A stretch of 64,000 nucleotides of DNA from Bacillus timonensis (GCA_020171895.1 JAIVAN010000005.1:310001-374000); one strand, 5' to 3'; shown: positions 10,109 through 19,272, numbered from the stretch's first letter. Notes: generated by a model from the sequence alone, not told the origin. Translations and numbers: made by a program.

Positions 10109-10150
10109 AGGGTTTGTACACATATATGTGTACAAACCCTATTTTATTTT
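10109..10150 (+). terminator. Perfect 32-bp palindrome, terminator
   Basis: AGGGTTTGTACACATA is followed directly by its exact reverse complement (10109-10140), then a T-rich stretch. It separates ywmB from the next gene, whose ribosome site starts only 12 bases later. Confidence 0.8.
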
Positions 10151-10166
10151 TAGGAGGCAATTCGGT

Positions 10167-10748
10167 ATGTCAACTTCTCTGACTGCAATGATTTTCGTAT
10201 TATGTTTAGTTACAACTATTTATATTCGTTTACTCTGGACAAGACAAAGTCACCTCTCACCGATGACATGTATGATGTCAGCGATGAGCATAGCGATGTT
10301 AATAGGGTTGGTTTCAGGAGTAATGGTTGGAATTGTATTTGCTGGGAATCTTTTTTATTCAACCGTTATTAGTATGGGGGTTGGTATGTTTGTCGGCTTT
10401 TTAGCTGGGCTTCCAATAAGTATTATCGTTATTCTAGAAGGAATATTATCAGGTCTTATGGGAGGTATGATGGGAGCCATGCTTGGAGAAATGGTGATGC
10501 CAAGTTATTATGAGACCTTGACAAAAATCTTCTTTATCCTAGGAATGGCGCTAATCTTTACAGTAATGTATATGATTACGAATGAATCAAACGAGAGAGA
10601 GAAATCATCTTTATTTTTTCGTATTCTTGAAAGGCCAACTTTTCTTATCATTGTTTTTGTTCTTTTCTTTTTTTTACTACAGCAGTTAGGGCCAATTTAT
10701 TCCCAACAAGAAAATCATGATATTCATCAGCACCATAACGAACATTAA
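10167..10748 (+). CDS. Met-rich membrane protein with a His-rich tail, function unknown
   Basis: I do not recognise this 193-residue protein. It has about five membrane segments. Methionines are concentrated in them and the loops: MTCMMSAMSIAM near 33-44, and GLMGGMMGAMLGEMVM near 95-110, which is also a glycine zipper. The tail ends HDIHQHHNEH. Such Met and His clusters suggest binding of a soft or transition metal, perhaps copper, but this is inference. ATG 10167 is chosen because AGGAGG lies 9 bases upstream; the longer frame from 10128 would begin inside the terminator palindrome. A copper operon lies 3 kb downstream but is not contiguous. Confidence 0.7.
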   Translation: MSTSLTAMIFVLCLVTTIYIRLLWTRQSHLSPMTCMMSAMSIAMLIGLVSGVMVGIVFAGNLFYSTVISMGVGMFVGFLAGLPISIIVILEGILSGLMGGMMGAMLGEMVMPSYYETLTKIFFILGMALIFTVMYMITNESNEREKSSLFFRILERPTFLIIVFVLFFFLLQQLGPIYSQQENHDIHQHHNEH

Positions 10749-10828
10749 TTGAGTAAAAGGTTCATGCCGAAAAAGTGGTATGAGCTTTTCTTTTTATTAC
10801 ATATTGATAAATTCATCAATTTTTTAGG

Positions 10829-10989
10829 CTACCCTGAAAATACCACATTGAACTGGGGGTGTTAATCTGCGTTGCAGGAACCTCGCTTTCCGCGGGGCGC
10901 TTCTTGAGCCTCCTCGGCGTTGCCTGTGGGGTCTCAAGCCTAGCGCTATCTCCCGCAGGAGTCTCGGTTCCTTCCACTACGATTAACAC
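10829..10989 (+). repeat. Nested hairpin element, copy R1 (single copy)
   Basis: R1 carries the left flank CTACCCTGAAAATAC, then GTGTTAATC (10859) and a terminal GATTAACAC (to 10989) that pair over 9 bp. Inside are GCGCT/AGCGC, CTTGAG/CTCAAG and an apical GGC/GCC. The right flank (ACGTTCTA, TTTCATTCACCAT) is a degenerate form of the linker in tandem copies. The 10749-11129 gap holds nothing else that I see. A short open frame across the element is a by-product of the repeat. Confidence 0.88.
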
Positions 10990-11129
10990 GAATAAATACA
11001 AGGATTCAACGTTCTAAAGCTCTTACTAATTTTCATTCACCATAGTACAAGTTAGAGTATACCTTATTTCTTTTTAAGCAATTATTGCTTGAAATAATTG
11101 AGTAGGATAGGTATTGTAAACTCGTATGA

Positions 11130-11783
11130 ATGTCTCTTCTTTTACAGATTAATAAACAAAGATATTCTAGGATTTTCTATGATGAAGGGAAGTACCTATT
11201 TAGTATGCAAAATCAACTAGTCGAATTTTTTCAAGCCTATGAAAATATAGCAATATTATTAAGTCTCTTATTAAACATTATCATTAGTATATTTGGCGTA
11301 ATTCCAACGGTGTTTCTTACTGCAGCCAATATTGTAGTGTTTGGTTTTTGGCAGGGGACGTTTATTTCCTTTACGGGTGAAGCGTTAGGAGCAATCATCT
11401 CATTTTATTTGTATCGGAAGGGCTTCAAAGCATATATAGATAAGAAGGTATCCCTTCGTGGTAAGCTAAAGAAGCTTATAAATGTAAAGGGGAGTGAGGC
11501 ATTTATCCTGATTCTATCGCTTCGGTTATTTCCCTTTGTGCCATCTGGACTGATCACCTTTGCGGCTGCGATTGGAAGTGTCCAACTTTCAGTGTTTGCA
11601 CTGGCAAGTTCGTTAGGCAAAATACCTGCATTATTAATCGAGGCTTATTCTGTTTATCAAGTCTCAAATTGGACTGAAGAAGGTAAGGTTATCCTACTGA
11701 TTTCCTCAATTTTCGGTATCTTACTAGTAGCTAAGAAAATCACACAGAATAATCCTAATCCCCAAAACAATGAGAAAATTTGA
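11130..11783 (+). CDS. TVP38/TMEM64 family membrane protein (VTT/DedA-like)
   Basis: The product has four to six hydrophobic segments and the VTT-domain features: GVIPTVFLTAANIVVFGFWQ (about 60-80), the motif FTGEALGAIISFYLYRKG, and the conserved LRLFPFVPSGLITFAAAIG (about 130-150). These families are implicated in membrane lipid or undecaprenyl-phosphate handling; the role of this member is unknown. The start is uncertain. ATG 11130 has no clear ribosome site, and the in-frame ATG at 11205 (MQNQLVEFF) is a reasonable alternative, giving about 192 residues. It stands alone, downstream of repeat R1. Confidence 0.78.
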   Translation: MSLLLQINKQRYSRIFYDEGKYLFSMQNQLVEFFQAYENIAILLSLLLNIIISIFGVIPTVFLTAANIVVFGFWQGTFISFTGEALGAIISFYLYRKGFKAYIDKKVSLRGKLKKLINVKGSEAFILILSLRLFPFVPSGLITFAAAIGSVQLSVFALASSLGKIPALLIEAYSVYQVSNWTEEGKVILLISSIFGILLVAKKITQNNPNPQNNEKI

Positions 11784-11849
11784 TATAATATAGAAAGTTT
11801 AGTTTTCCTAAAAATTAATCAATCATTAGAATGTGCAGGGGGAGAGCAA

Positions 11850-12485
11850 GTGGAAGTAACGAAAGAAAAAACAATTAAGCTCGCAGTAAATGGTGGCATC
11901 AAATATGGAGGAGCGATATTAACAGCACCTCAATTAATGACAATTGCTAAATACATTAAGGAAGATAGTGAAGTTGAATTAACAACTTTTCAACAATTGT
12001 ATATAGATGTAGTAGAGAGCCAGCTAGATTCGGTAAAAGCTGAATTTGAAAGAGTAGGCCTATCTGTTTATCCTGTTGGTGGGTTTGTGAAGAGTCTTCG
12101 CACTTGTGGCTTTTGTAAAGGTGAGGAAGAAGAAGGGATGCCTGTTGCGATCGAATTGAATAAACGAATTGCAGGAAAGGAAGTACCTTGGCCACTTCGT
12201 CCTGCATACACTGGTTGCCCGAATGCGTGTGGAGAACCGCTAATTAACGATATTGGTGTTATTAAGAGAAGAGATTATTATGATTTATATATTGGTGGGA
12301 AGGCAACTGGTGAGGATGCCCGTACAGCATTACTTTTTAAAGAAGGCCTTACACCTGAAGAGCTTTTTACGACTGTGGAAAAGTTAATTGAAGTATATCA
12401 ACAGAATGCTAAGAAGCGAGAGGCATTTTGGAAGTTTATTAAACGATTTGGATTTGAGGAAATAAAAGAAGCGGTTGGCGCATAA
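11850..12485 (+). CDS. Miniature sirohaem/4Fe-4S nitrite-sulfite reductase-like protein
   Basis: The 211-residue protein matches one half of a nitrite/sulfite reductase: a ferredoxin-like half-domain (about 8-75, GGIKYGGAILTAPQL), then cluster-binding cysteines Cys86 and Cys89 (TCGFCKG) and Cys123 and Cys127 (TGCPNACGEP). The usual spacing of the first pair is C-x5-C; here it is C-x2-C. No FAD or NAD(P)H domain is present, so it would need a partner or serve another role such as sirohaem or cluster binding. It starts with GTG at 11850 after AGGGGGA and has no reductase neighbours. Confidence 0.7.
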   Translation: MEVTKEKTIKLAVNGGIKYGGAILTAPQLMTIAKYIKEDSEVELTTFQQLYIDVVESQLDSVKAEFERVGLSVYPVGGFVKSLRTCGFCKGEEEEGMPVAIELNKRIAGKEVPWPLRPAYTGCPNACGEPLINDIGVIKRRDYYDLYIGGKATGEDARTALLFKEGLTPEELFTTVEKLIEVYQQNAKKREAFWKFIKRFGFEEIKEAVGA

Positions 12486-12521
12486 AAAGACGAGGAGAGA
12501 GAACTCCTCGTCTTTTTATGG
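12484..12521. terminator. Bidirectional terminator
   Basis: AAAAGACGAGGAG and CTCCTCGTCTTTT form a long perfect stem with A and T tracts on both sides. It serves the convergent genes at 11850 (plus) and 12516 (minus). Confidence 0.92.
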
Positions 12522-13418
12522 TACTTCATACCCCATCGAACTCTGAAGGATTTCAAACCATTGTTCATTTGAAAGAGAAATAGACAGAGCATTTATCGCT
12601 GATTGAATGCGCTCCATCTTTCCAGAACCAACGATCGGCATGATTTTCGCTGGGTGAGCAAGTAACCACGCGTAAAGGACCTCGTCAATTCCATTTGCAC
12701 TCAATTCACCAGCCACTTTTTCAAGTGTTGCTCTAAGGCGAGATGCTTTTTCATTTTCCTGTGAAAAAATAGCCCCACCAGCTAATGGTGACCAAGCCAT
12801 TGGTGCCATGCGAAGCTCCTGACATAAATCTACCGTACCATCCTCAAAGTTTTCCAAATGATAGGCTGATAACTCAATCTGATTCGTAACAAGAGGAAAG
12901 TCCAAGTATGATTGCAGCATTTTAATTTGCGAACGTTTAAAATTTGATACTCCAAAATGACGAACTTTTCCTTCTGCTTTTAATTGATTGAAAGCATTTG
13001 CTACCTCCACAGGATCCATAAAATGGTCTGGTCTGTGTATGAGTAATAAATCGATGTAATCAGTACGGAAATTCCTCAATGATTGTTCCACAGAGTGGAC
13101 AATATGCTGTTTACTCGTATCATACTGTTTAAGCTTGTGATCAGGTCGGTTAGAAGATACTAATTTTATGCCACATTTCGTGACAATCTCCATTTTCTCC
13201 CGTAATCCAGGTTTTAATGCTAGCGCATCACCTAACAACGCTTCACATGTATAATTGCCATATATATCGGCATGATCAAATGTAGTAATGCCAGCTTCTA
13301 TGCATCTTTCCACTAATGCTAACGTCTGTTCATTCGTTAGCTTCCAATCAGCTAGACGCCAATGTCCATGGATTATTCTAGATAATGATAAATCTTCTGC
13401 TACGTTTATACGTTCCAA
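12516..13418 (-). CDS. Aldo/keto reductase (YdhF-like)
   Basis: This is a 300-residue NADPH-dependent (beta/alpha)8-barrel oxidoreductase that reduces carbonyl compounds; the substrate is unknown. The catalytic tetrad is intact: Asp48 and Tyr53 in FDHADIYG, Lys81 in VTKCG and His128 in LLIHRP. Cofactor-site signatures GVSNF and PIVGSGKMERI are present. The sequence is closest in my memory to the YdhF subgroup. It is a single gene on the minus strand, ending at the bidirectional terminator. The next gene, csoR, is divergent with 264 bases between. Confidence 0.88.
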   Translation of the reverse strand: MERINVAEDLSLSRIIHGHWRLADWKLTNEQTLALVERCIEAGITTFDHADIYGNYTCEALLGDALALKPGLREKMEIVTKCGIKLVSSNRPDHKLKQYDTSKQHIVHSVEQSLRNFRTDYIDLLLIHRPDHFMDPVEVANAFNQLKAEGKVRHFGVSNFKRSQIKMLQSYLDFPLVTNQIELSAYHLENFEDGTVDLCQELRMAPMAWSPLAGGAIFSQENEKASRLRATLEKVAGELSANGIDEVLYAWLLAHPAKIMPIVGSGKMERIQSAINALSISLSNEQWFEILQSSMGYEVP

Positions 13419-13631
13419 CAGTTGCCTACCTCCATTTGCAATTACGATTCTTTGCTATTCTCCCCTAAATAGAAAGGATATTCAACTATGTATTTTCACA
13501 TCTTATTGTATAAGCAGGACATTTGTTACAAAGATGGAGAGATACTATACTTTATATGAAAGTAACCATAGTTAAACTGATAGAATGATGTTCATGAAAA
13601 TTTCAAAATATATTGAGTTATATATCTTTAC

Positions 13632-13648
13632 ATACAGTAGGGGGGTAT
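13632..13648 (+). promoter_or_regulatory. Probable CsoR operator upstream of csoR
   Basis: The site reads ATACAGTAGGGGGGTAT: ATAC/GTAT arms around a G tract, the GC-centred, AT-flanked pattern of CsoR-family operators. It lies about 35 bases before csoR, suggesting autoregulation. Confidence 0.6.
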
Positions 13649-13682
13649 GGTAAATTTTAATTAATGAAGGAGGGGAGATTGA

Positions 13683-14033
13683 ATGGAAGGTAACCAAAAT
13701 GAAGAGCTTGAAAATATTCTTTTAACTGAGGATTGTTGTTCTTCTCATTCCGACAGAAAAAGTCATCACTCCGATAAAACGAAAAAGAATCTTATTAGCC
13801 GTCTAAATCGTATTGAAGGCCAAATAAGAGGCGTAAAAGGTCTGATTGAAAAAGACACATATTGTGATGATGTTATTACGCAAATCGCAGCAGCTCAATC
13901 AGCATTAAATAGTGTTAGTAAACTTCTGCTTGAAGGGCATCTTAAAACATGTGTAATTGACCGTATTCAAGAAGGGGATTTAGAGGTATTAGATGAAGTC
14001 CTAGTGACTGTTCATAAATTAATGAAAAAATAA
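13683..14033 (+). CDS. csoR: Copper-sensing transcriptional repressor CsoR
   Basis: CsoR represses copper export genes and leaves DNA when it binds Cu(I). The 116-residue protein has the family core NRIEGQIRGVKGLIEKDTYCDDV and the Cu(I) ligand set Cys61, His86 (in EGHLKTC) and Cys90. An N-terminal extension of about 35 residues carries extra Cys-Cys (18-19) and His residues. The ATG follows an AAGGAGGGGAG-type ribosome site closely. It heads a likely operon with copZ (13 bases downstream), then copA. Predicted operators lie before csoR and between copZ and copA. Confidence 0.95.
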   Translation: MEGNQNEELENILLTEDCCSSHSDRKSHHSDKTKKNLISRLNRIEGQIRGVKGLIEKDTYCDDVITQIAAAQSALNSVSKLLLEGHLKTCVIDRIQEGDLEVLDEVLVTVHKLMKK

Positions 14034-14046
14034 GGAGATGTTAAAT

Positions 14047-14253
14047 ATGGAAAAAGTAACGTTAAATGTAAGTGGTATGTCTTGTGGACACTGTGTTAAA
14101 GCTGTTGAAGGTAGCGTTGGAGAATTATCTGGTGTTACTTCTGTAAAAGTAAATTTAAGCGAAGGTACTGTTGATGTTGAGTTTAACTCATCTGAAGTAA
14201 CTATTGATGCAATTAAAGAAGCAATTGATGATCAAGGATATGATGTAGCATAA
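14047..14253 (+). CDS. copZ: Copper chaperone CopZ
   Basis: CopZ carries Cu(I) in the cytoplasm to the exporter CopA. The 68-residue product is a single heavy-metal-associated (HMA) domain with MSCGHC (metal-binding Cys-x2-Cys) and the C-terminal QGYDV typical of CopZ. ATG 14047 is preferred to the in-frame ATG at 14038 because AAGGAG at 14032-14037 gives a 9-base spacing for 14047 and none for 14038. It lies between csoR and copA. Confidence 0.95.
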   Translation: MEKVTLNVSGMSCGHCVKAVEGSVGELSGVTSVKVNLSEGTVDVEFNSSEVTIDAIKEAIDDQGYDVA

Positions 14254-14300
14254 CAAAAAGAATCGTGCTCGTTTGTAGCGCGATCTCTTTTGGATTTTAA

Positions 14301-14319
14301 TATACCCCTATGAGGTATA
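14301..14319 (+). promoter_or_regulatory. Probable CsoR operator before copA
   Basis: TATACCCCTATGAGGTATA is a near-palindrome of the CsoR type (TATACC/GGTATA arms), 16 bases before the copA start. It implies copA can also be transcribed from its own copper-regulated promoter. Confidence 0.7.
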
Positions 14320-14334
14320 ATGGGAGGGCGGAAA

Positions 14335-16749
14335 ATGAGTAATGGGACAAAAGAAGCTACTTTTCAAATTACTGGAATGACGTGTGCTGCTTGTTCCACA
14401 CGAATTGAAAAGGGTTTAAAGAAGGTTGCTGGTGTAGAAGAAGCGAATGTGAATTTAGCTCTTGAAAAAGCGACGATAAAATATTCTGCTTCTGAAACAG
14501 ATATTGGAGCATTTGAGCAAAAAGTTAAAGATTTAGGTTATGACGTTGTATCTGAAAAGGTAGAATTAGCCATTACAGGAATGACATGTGCAGCATGTTC
14601 AGCACGTATTGAAAAAGTACTAAAAAAGCAAGAGGGCATTCGCAATGTTAACGTCAACCTAGCCTTAGAAACAGGAACGATTGAATTTAATCCTTCAATG
14701 TGGACGGTAAAAGATATTATCGCTAGGATTGAAAAAATCGGTTACGGAGCGACGGTAAAAGAAGAAAATCAACAAGAATCGATTGATCACCGTGAAAGGG
14801 AAATAGAAACTCAGAAAGGAAAGTTCATCTTTTCTCTGATCCTTTCTTTACCGCTATTGTGGGCGATGGTAGGTCATTTTAGCTTTACATCCTTTATTTA
14901 TGTACCTGATATGTTTATGAATCCATGGGTACAGCTAGCGCTTGCAACACCTGTACAATTTATTATAGGAAAGCAATTTTATATTGGTGCATATAAGGCA
15001 CTTCGAAATAAAAGCGCAAACATGGATGTACTAGTTGCACTTGGTACGTCTGCGGCTTATTTTTATAGCTTGTATCTATCATTTCAATCCATCGGAACAA
15101 ATGTGCATATGGTTGAATTGTATTATGAAACAAGTGCGATTCTAATTACACTCATCATATTAGGTAAGCTTTTCGAAGCAAGAGCAAAAGGTCGTTCATC
15201 TGAGGCTATTAAGAAGCTAATGGGACTACAAGCAAAAACGGCGACCGTCTTTAGAGATGGAGAAGAACAAGAAATTGCATTAGAAGATGTAATTGTTGGA
15301 GATGTTCTTTATGTAAAACCAGGTGAAAAGATTCCGGTTGATGGGGAGATTATTGAAGGAAGATCTGCGCTAGATGAATCAATGCTTACAGGAGAAAGTG
15401 TTCCAGTTGATAAAACGATTGGCGACACGGTTATTGGAGCAACAATTAATAAAAATGGTTTCCTGAAAGTAAAAGCAAAAAAAGTAGGTAAGGATACAGC
15501 TTTAGCACAAATTATTAAGGTTGTGGAAGAGGCACAAGGCTCAAAAGCGCCAATTCAACGTTTAGCTGATCAAATATCTGGGATTTTCGTGCCTGTAGTT
15601 GTAGGGATTGCTGTCATTACATTCTTAGTATGGTACTTCTTCGTAAGTCCTGGCGATTTTGCAGAAGCTCTTGAAAAATTAATCGCTGTTCTTGTTATTG
15701 CGTGCCCATGTGCCCTTGGACTTGCGACACCAACATCCATTATGGCTGGTTCTGGACGTGCAGCAGAGTTTGGAATTCTTTTCAAAGGTGGAGAACATCT
15801 TGAAATGACACACAAGCTAACAACAATTTTATTAGACAAAACAGGTACAGTAACGAATGGAGAACCAGTTTTAACAGATGTTATTGTGACGAATCTTGAT
15901 GAAAACAAGTTTTTATCTGTTGTTGGTGCGGCAGAAAAGCAGTCAGAGCATCCATTAGCACAAGCGATTGTCCAAGGTATTAAGGAAAAAGGACTTCACA
16001 TAGAAGATACTAGTCAGTTTGAAGCGATTCCAGGCTATGGAATTAAAGCAATCGTAAACGAGCAAGAAGTATTAATAGGAACACGTAAATTAATGAAACA
16101 GCATGCAGTAGACGTGCAAAATGCGATGAGTAAAATGGAAGAGCTTGAATCAAACGGTAAAACAGCAATGCTTGTTGCGATTGATAAACAGTATGCAGGA
16201 ATGATTGCTGTAGCCGACACGATTAAAGAAACGTCAAAGGCAGCAGTTCAACGTTTAAAGAATATGGGATTAGAAGTGATTATGATAACAGGTGATAATG
16301 AGCGAACTGCAAGAGCAATTGCTAGTCAAGCTGGCATAAATCACGTTGTAGCAGAGGTTTTACCAGAAGGAAAAGCAGAAGAAGTGAAAAAACTTCAACA
16401 GCAAGGGAAAACAGTTGCGATGGTGGGTGACGGTATAAATGATGCTCCAGCATTAGCAATTGCTGATATCGGAATGGCTATTGGGACAGGAACAGATGTG
16501 GCAATGGAGGCAGCAGATATTACCTTAATAAGAGGTGATTTAAATAGTATTGCTGATGCAATCTATATGAGTAAGAAAACGATCCAAAATATTAAACAAA
16601 ACTTATTTTGGGCATTTGGATATAACACTTTAGGAATCCCAATTGCTGCGCTAGGCTTTTTAGCGCCTTGGCTAGCAGGTGCAGCTATGGCATTTAGTTC
16701 GGTATCCGTTGTATTAAATGCCTTGCGCTTACAGAAGGTTAAGCTTTAA
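14335..16749 (+). CDS. copA: Copper-exporting P1B-type ATPase CopA
   Basis: CopA pumps Cu(I) out of the cytoplasm using ATP. The 804-residue protein has two N-terminal HMA domains, each with MTCAAC (Cys17/Cys20 and Cys85/Cys88), eight expected membrane segments and the transmembrane metal motif CPC at 457-459. Also present are the phosphorylated Asp501 in DKTGT, SEHPLA, TGDN and GDGIND. TGES in the actuator domain and the late metal-site residues near YNTLGIP and MAFSSVSVV are also present. ATG 14335 is chosen over ATG 14320, which lies within the ribosome site (GGGAGG). It follows copZ after 81 bases containing a CsoR operator. Confidence 0.97.
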   Translation: MSNGTKEATFQITGMTCAACSTRIEKGLKKVAGVEEANVNLALEKATIKYSASETDIGAFEQKVKDLGYDVVSEKVELAITGMTCAACSARIEKVLKKQEGIRNVNVNLALETGTIEFNPSMWTVKDIIARIEKIGYGATVKEENQQESIDHREREIETQKGKFIFSLILSLPLLWAMVGHFSFTSFIYVPDMFMNPWVQLALATPVQFIIGKQFYIGAYKALRNKSANMDVLVALGTSAAYFYSLYLSFQSIGTNVHMVELYYETSAILITLIILGKLFEARAKGRSSEAIKKLMGLQAKTATVFRDGEEQEIALEDVIVGDVLYVKPGEKIPVDGEIIEGRSALDESMLTGESVPVDKTIGDTVIGATINKNGFLKVKAKKVGKDTALAQIIKVVEEAQGSKAPIQRLADQISGIFVPVVVGIAVITFLVWYFFVSPGDFAEALEKLIAVLVIACPCALGLATPTSIMAGSGRAAEFGILFKGGEHLEMTHKLTTILLDKTGTVTNGEPVLTDVIVTNLDENKFLSVVGAAEKQSEHPLAQAIVQGIKEKGLHIEDTSQFEAIPGYGIKAIVNEQEVLIGTRKLMKQHAVDVQNAMSKMEELESNGKTAMLVAIDKQYAGMIAVADTIKETSKAAVQRLKNMGLEVIMITGDNERTARAIASQAGINHVVAEVLPEGKAEEVKKLQQQGKTVAMVGDGINDAPALAIADIGMAIGTGTDVAMEAADITLIRGDLNSIADAIYMSKKTIQNIKQNLFWAFGYNTLGIPIAALGFLAPWLAGAAMAFSSVSVVLNALRLQKVKL

Positions 16750-16758
16750 AATACACAT

Positions 16759-16782
16759 TTGAAGGGATTTCACTCCCTTCAA
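16759..16782 (+). other. Intercistronic stem-loop after copA
   Basis: TTGAAGGGA pairs perfectly with TCCCTTCAA across a six-base loop. There is no strong T tract, so it may be a weak attenuator or an RNA-stability element before the next gene. Confidence 0.5.
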
Positions 16783-16815
16783 TTAACTATTATTTTAACT
16801 ATAGGAGAGATGGCT

Positions 16816-17664
16816 ATGAAAAAGTGGGCCATAACAGCAGTTGTATACCTTTTAGCAGTAATCGGAGGCTATTTCGTATATTCTGTGTTTATGAATGATA
16901 CAACGACAACTGAACATGTTAAGCATGAAACAGACGCCGACGCTAACAAGGGTCATGGCGAGCATGGAGAAGAAAAGGATACAGAAGGCCATGGTGAGCA
17001 TGGTGGTCATGAAAGTGCTGCACCAGAAAAAAGTGAAGTAGTTACAAAGCTAAATGTTGTTGGGAATAAGTTAACGATAAATATTACAGATTTAAAAGAA
17101 AATCCTGTTGAAGAGCTAGAAGTAAATCATGAAAAACTTCTACACTTAATCATTGTTGATGAGCATCTTGATCAATACTATCATCTACACCCAGAACAAA
17201 TCGACGTAGGTGTTTTTCAAACAGATATTCAGTTAAAGGATGGAACATATAAAGCATTTATTGATATTAAACCTAAAAAGCTATCGTACAAGGTACTTCC
17301 AGTTGAATTTAAAATTGGCGATACTGACGAACACGGACATGGTGAATTAAAAGAAGATGTTTCTTTAACGAAAACCATTGATGGGCAAGAAGCAAGCTTA
17401 CATGTAAGCTCGTACAAAATTGGCGAACCGATTATACTCGATTTCACATTGCCAAACGCTGAACTCCAACCATATCTAGGAGCAATGGGACATGTAGTCA
17501 TCTTAGACGAACATGCTGAAAACTACATTCACGTTCATCCTCTAAACGATACGGAACCAAAGTTTGAAACGAAATTCGAAACACCAGGACTATACAAACT
17601 ATGGGGCGAATTCCAAATCGACGGGAAAATTTATTATTTCCCATATGTAATTAAAGTACAATAA
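16816..17664 (+). CDS. His-rich membrane-anchored protein of the copper operon
   Basis: I do not recognise a named family. The 282-residue protein has an N-terminal anchor or signal (about 2-27) and then a His/Glu/Gly-rich linker (about 35-75) with HGEHGEE, HGEHGGHE and similar runs. An apparently duplicated extracellular beta domain follows, with YYHLHPEQ in the first half and YIHVHPLND in the second. This suggests an extracytoplasmic metal-binding protein that buffers or hands over copper; that is inference from composition and from its place after copA. ATG 16816 is chosen because AGGAGAG lies 6 bases upstream; the frame itself opens at 16759. Confidence 0.75.
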   Translation: MKKWAITAVVYLLAVIGGYFVYSVFMNDTTTTEHVKHETDADANKGHGEHGEEKDTEGHGEHGGHESAAPEKSEVVTKLNVVGNKLTINITDLKENPVEELEVNHEKLLHLIIVDEHLDQYYHLHPEQIDVGVFQTDIQLKDGTYKAFIDIKPKKLSYKVLPVEFKIGDTDEHGHGELKEDVSLTKTIDGQEASLHVSSYKIGEPIILDFTLPNAELQPYLGAMGHVVILDEHAENYIHVHPLNDTEPKFETKFETPGLYKLWGEFQIDGKIYYFPYVIKVQ

Positions 17665-17720
17665 ATATGCTGTGTAGCAATAAGGGTTCTGAAGTAGAGA
17701 TTGTACAATATTTTCAATGT

Positions 17721-17986
17721 GCATTTTCAGGGTAGACGTTCATGCAATTTGAGAATTGCACCATGACGTATGAAAATGTGACCTTGATTTTTGTGTTTAT
17801 CGAATGTTGGATCTGAGTATTCATTCGTGTTAATCGGAGTGGAAGGAACCGAGACTCCTGTGGGATATGCGCCGGACTTGAGACCCCACAGGCGCAGCCG
17901 AGGAGGCTCAAGTGGCGCCCCACGGAAAGCGAGGTTCCTGCAACGAAGATTAACACCCCATATACAGAGTTGCATTTTCAGGGTAG
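17721..17986 (-). repeat. Nested hairpin element, copy R2 (reversed, with flanks on both sides)
   Basis: R2 is inverted relative to the other copies. GCATTTTCAGGGTAG occurs at both edges (17721-17735 and 17972-17986). Between them lie the linker, with a TGCAATTTGAGAATTGCA palindrome and CATGACG, and the hairpin at 17827-17956 bounded by GTGTTAATC and GATTAACAC. The inner stem is of the GCGCC/GGCGC subtype. This accounts for the 17665-18022 gap; both overlapping minus-strand frames there are repeat by-products. Confidence 0.85.
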
Positions 17987-17998
17987 CCAACTAATAAA

Positions 17999-18034
17999 CA
18001 AAACGAGTAGACACAAACATGTCTACTCGTTTTT
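17999..18034. terminator. Terminator of the ywqN-like gene (minus strand)
   Basis: AAACGAGTAGAC and GTCTACTCGTTT form a perfect 12-bp stem with an eight-base loop and T/A tracts. It lies at the 3' end of the minus-strand flavodoxin gene, overlapping its last codons. Confidence 0.8.
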
Positions 18035-18577
18035 CAATAGCTCCTTTAGCTTTCCATTTAGCAAATTCGCTTCAAACAATGCACGCTCATCTTGAAGAAT
18101 CTCTCCAGGTCTACTACCCTTCCCAAGAATATAATCAGAAAACTCCATTGAAACAAAATCAAAAATATATTGAAATTGCTGAACAAGCGGAAGGGCCTTT
18201 ATCCTAGGATGATCTCCACCAGTAATCACCACATATCCTTTTTTCCTAGACATTTCATCCTTAAAACTAAACCTGCTATCACGTAAACTTTGTGACCAAC
18301 GATCAAAAAAATTCTTCATAATACCAGACATGCCATACCAGTATAAAGGTGTCGCTACAATAACAATATCATGCTCTATCACTTTTTCAATTACACCATC
18401 GTAATCATCTTCAACAGGCTGAAAACCTCCAGGACAATGTCTCTTATCTTCAATCGGCTCAATATGTAAATCTCGTAAAAAAATCTCAGTATGAGGAATG
18501 TCATTAATGACAGCTTTTGTTAAAATTTCCGAATTTCCATTCTGTCTAGAACTTCCGTAAAGTACTAAAATATTCAT
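18023..18577 (-). CDS. ywqN: NAD(P)H-dependent FMN reductase / flavodoxin-fold protein
   Basis: The 184-residue flavodoxin-fold oxidoreductase has the FMN phosphate loop LYGSSRQNGNSE (about 5-16) and the second flavin motif TPLYWYGMSGIMKNFFDRW (about 76-94). The size and motifs match YwqN-type NAD(P)H-dependent reductases, which reduce FMN or quinone-like compounds; the substrate here is unknown. AAAGGAG lies 7 bases before the ATG. The gene stands alone, and its 3' end abuts repeat R2. Confidence 0.82.
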   Translation of the reverse strand: MNILVLYGSSRQNGNSEILTKAVINDIPHTEIFLRDLHIEPIEDKRHCPGGFQPVEDDYDGVIEKVIEHDIVIVATPLYWYGMSGIMKNFFDRWSQSLRDSRFSFKDEMSRKKGYVVITGGDHPRIKALPLVQQFQYIFDFVSMEFSDYILGKGSRPGEILQDERALFEANLLNGKLKELLKNE

Positions 18578-18793
18578 AAAAAGCTCCTTTCAAAGACTAA
18601 TTTCATTTATCTAAATCAAAAAGAGTATGATTGTTTGATTGTTTGATTGTAACCGTTAATACATTTTATTCCTAAAATGTATTTGACATACAATAAATTT
18701 TCGATATACATTTACTACTAACCATATAATATGTATTCAGATGTTTGAAGCATTTTGCTTATTAATTTTTATGAGAAGGATTAGGTGAATAAG

Positions 18794-19272
18794 ATGAAAG
18801 TCACACTACAAGAAATAAATAGCAGCCACATAAATGTACTTGGAAATTTACTTGAATATTATGTATACGAGTTTAGTAAATACATAGAATCGATTAAAAT
18901 ACGAGAAGACGGTACGTATGGATTTGGAGACCTTACGCGGTATTTTAATAATAATGAATATCATTGCTATTTATTCGAAATGATGAAAATTTAGCGGGAT
19001 TTGCTATCGTTAATGAAGAATTGATAAATGAAATCCAACATTTTTGTGTTGAGGAATTTTTTGTGTTAGAGAAAGGAAAGGGAATAGGTAAATTAGCAGC
19101 CATTCAGCTATTTAATCAATTTCGTGGGAAATGGACTGTTACGCAAATTGAAAAGAACTACCCTGCACATGCTTTTTGGAAGAACGTAATAGGGCAATAT
19201 ACTAAACATACCCATACCGAATATCAAGATGATGCAAAACGTACCATTCAACAATTTGATAATAGAAGCTAA
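18794..19272 (+). pseudogene. GNAT-family N-acetyltransferase, frameshifted
   Basis: Two overlapping frames together give one GNAT protein. The first (from ATG 18794) reads MKVTLQEINSSHINVLGNLL up to NEYHCY. The second continues with FIRNDENLAGFAIVN, through the acetyl-CoA loop EKGKGIGKLAAIQLF, to the end. The frame changes at the short T tract at 18970-18972, and loss of a single T there would explain it. No slippery heptamer suitable for programmed shifting is evident, so I call it a pseudogene or a sequencing error. The start has AGGTG nearby; a GTG at 18785 is an alternative. Confidence 0.75.

Noticed and set aside
10128-10748. Longer start (10128) for the Met/His-rich protein
   Set aside because: It begins inside a perfect terminator palindrome; the ATG at 10167 has an ideal AGGAGG.
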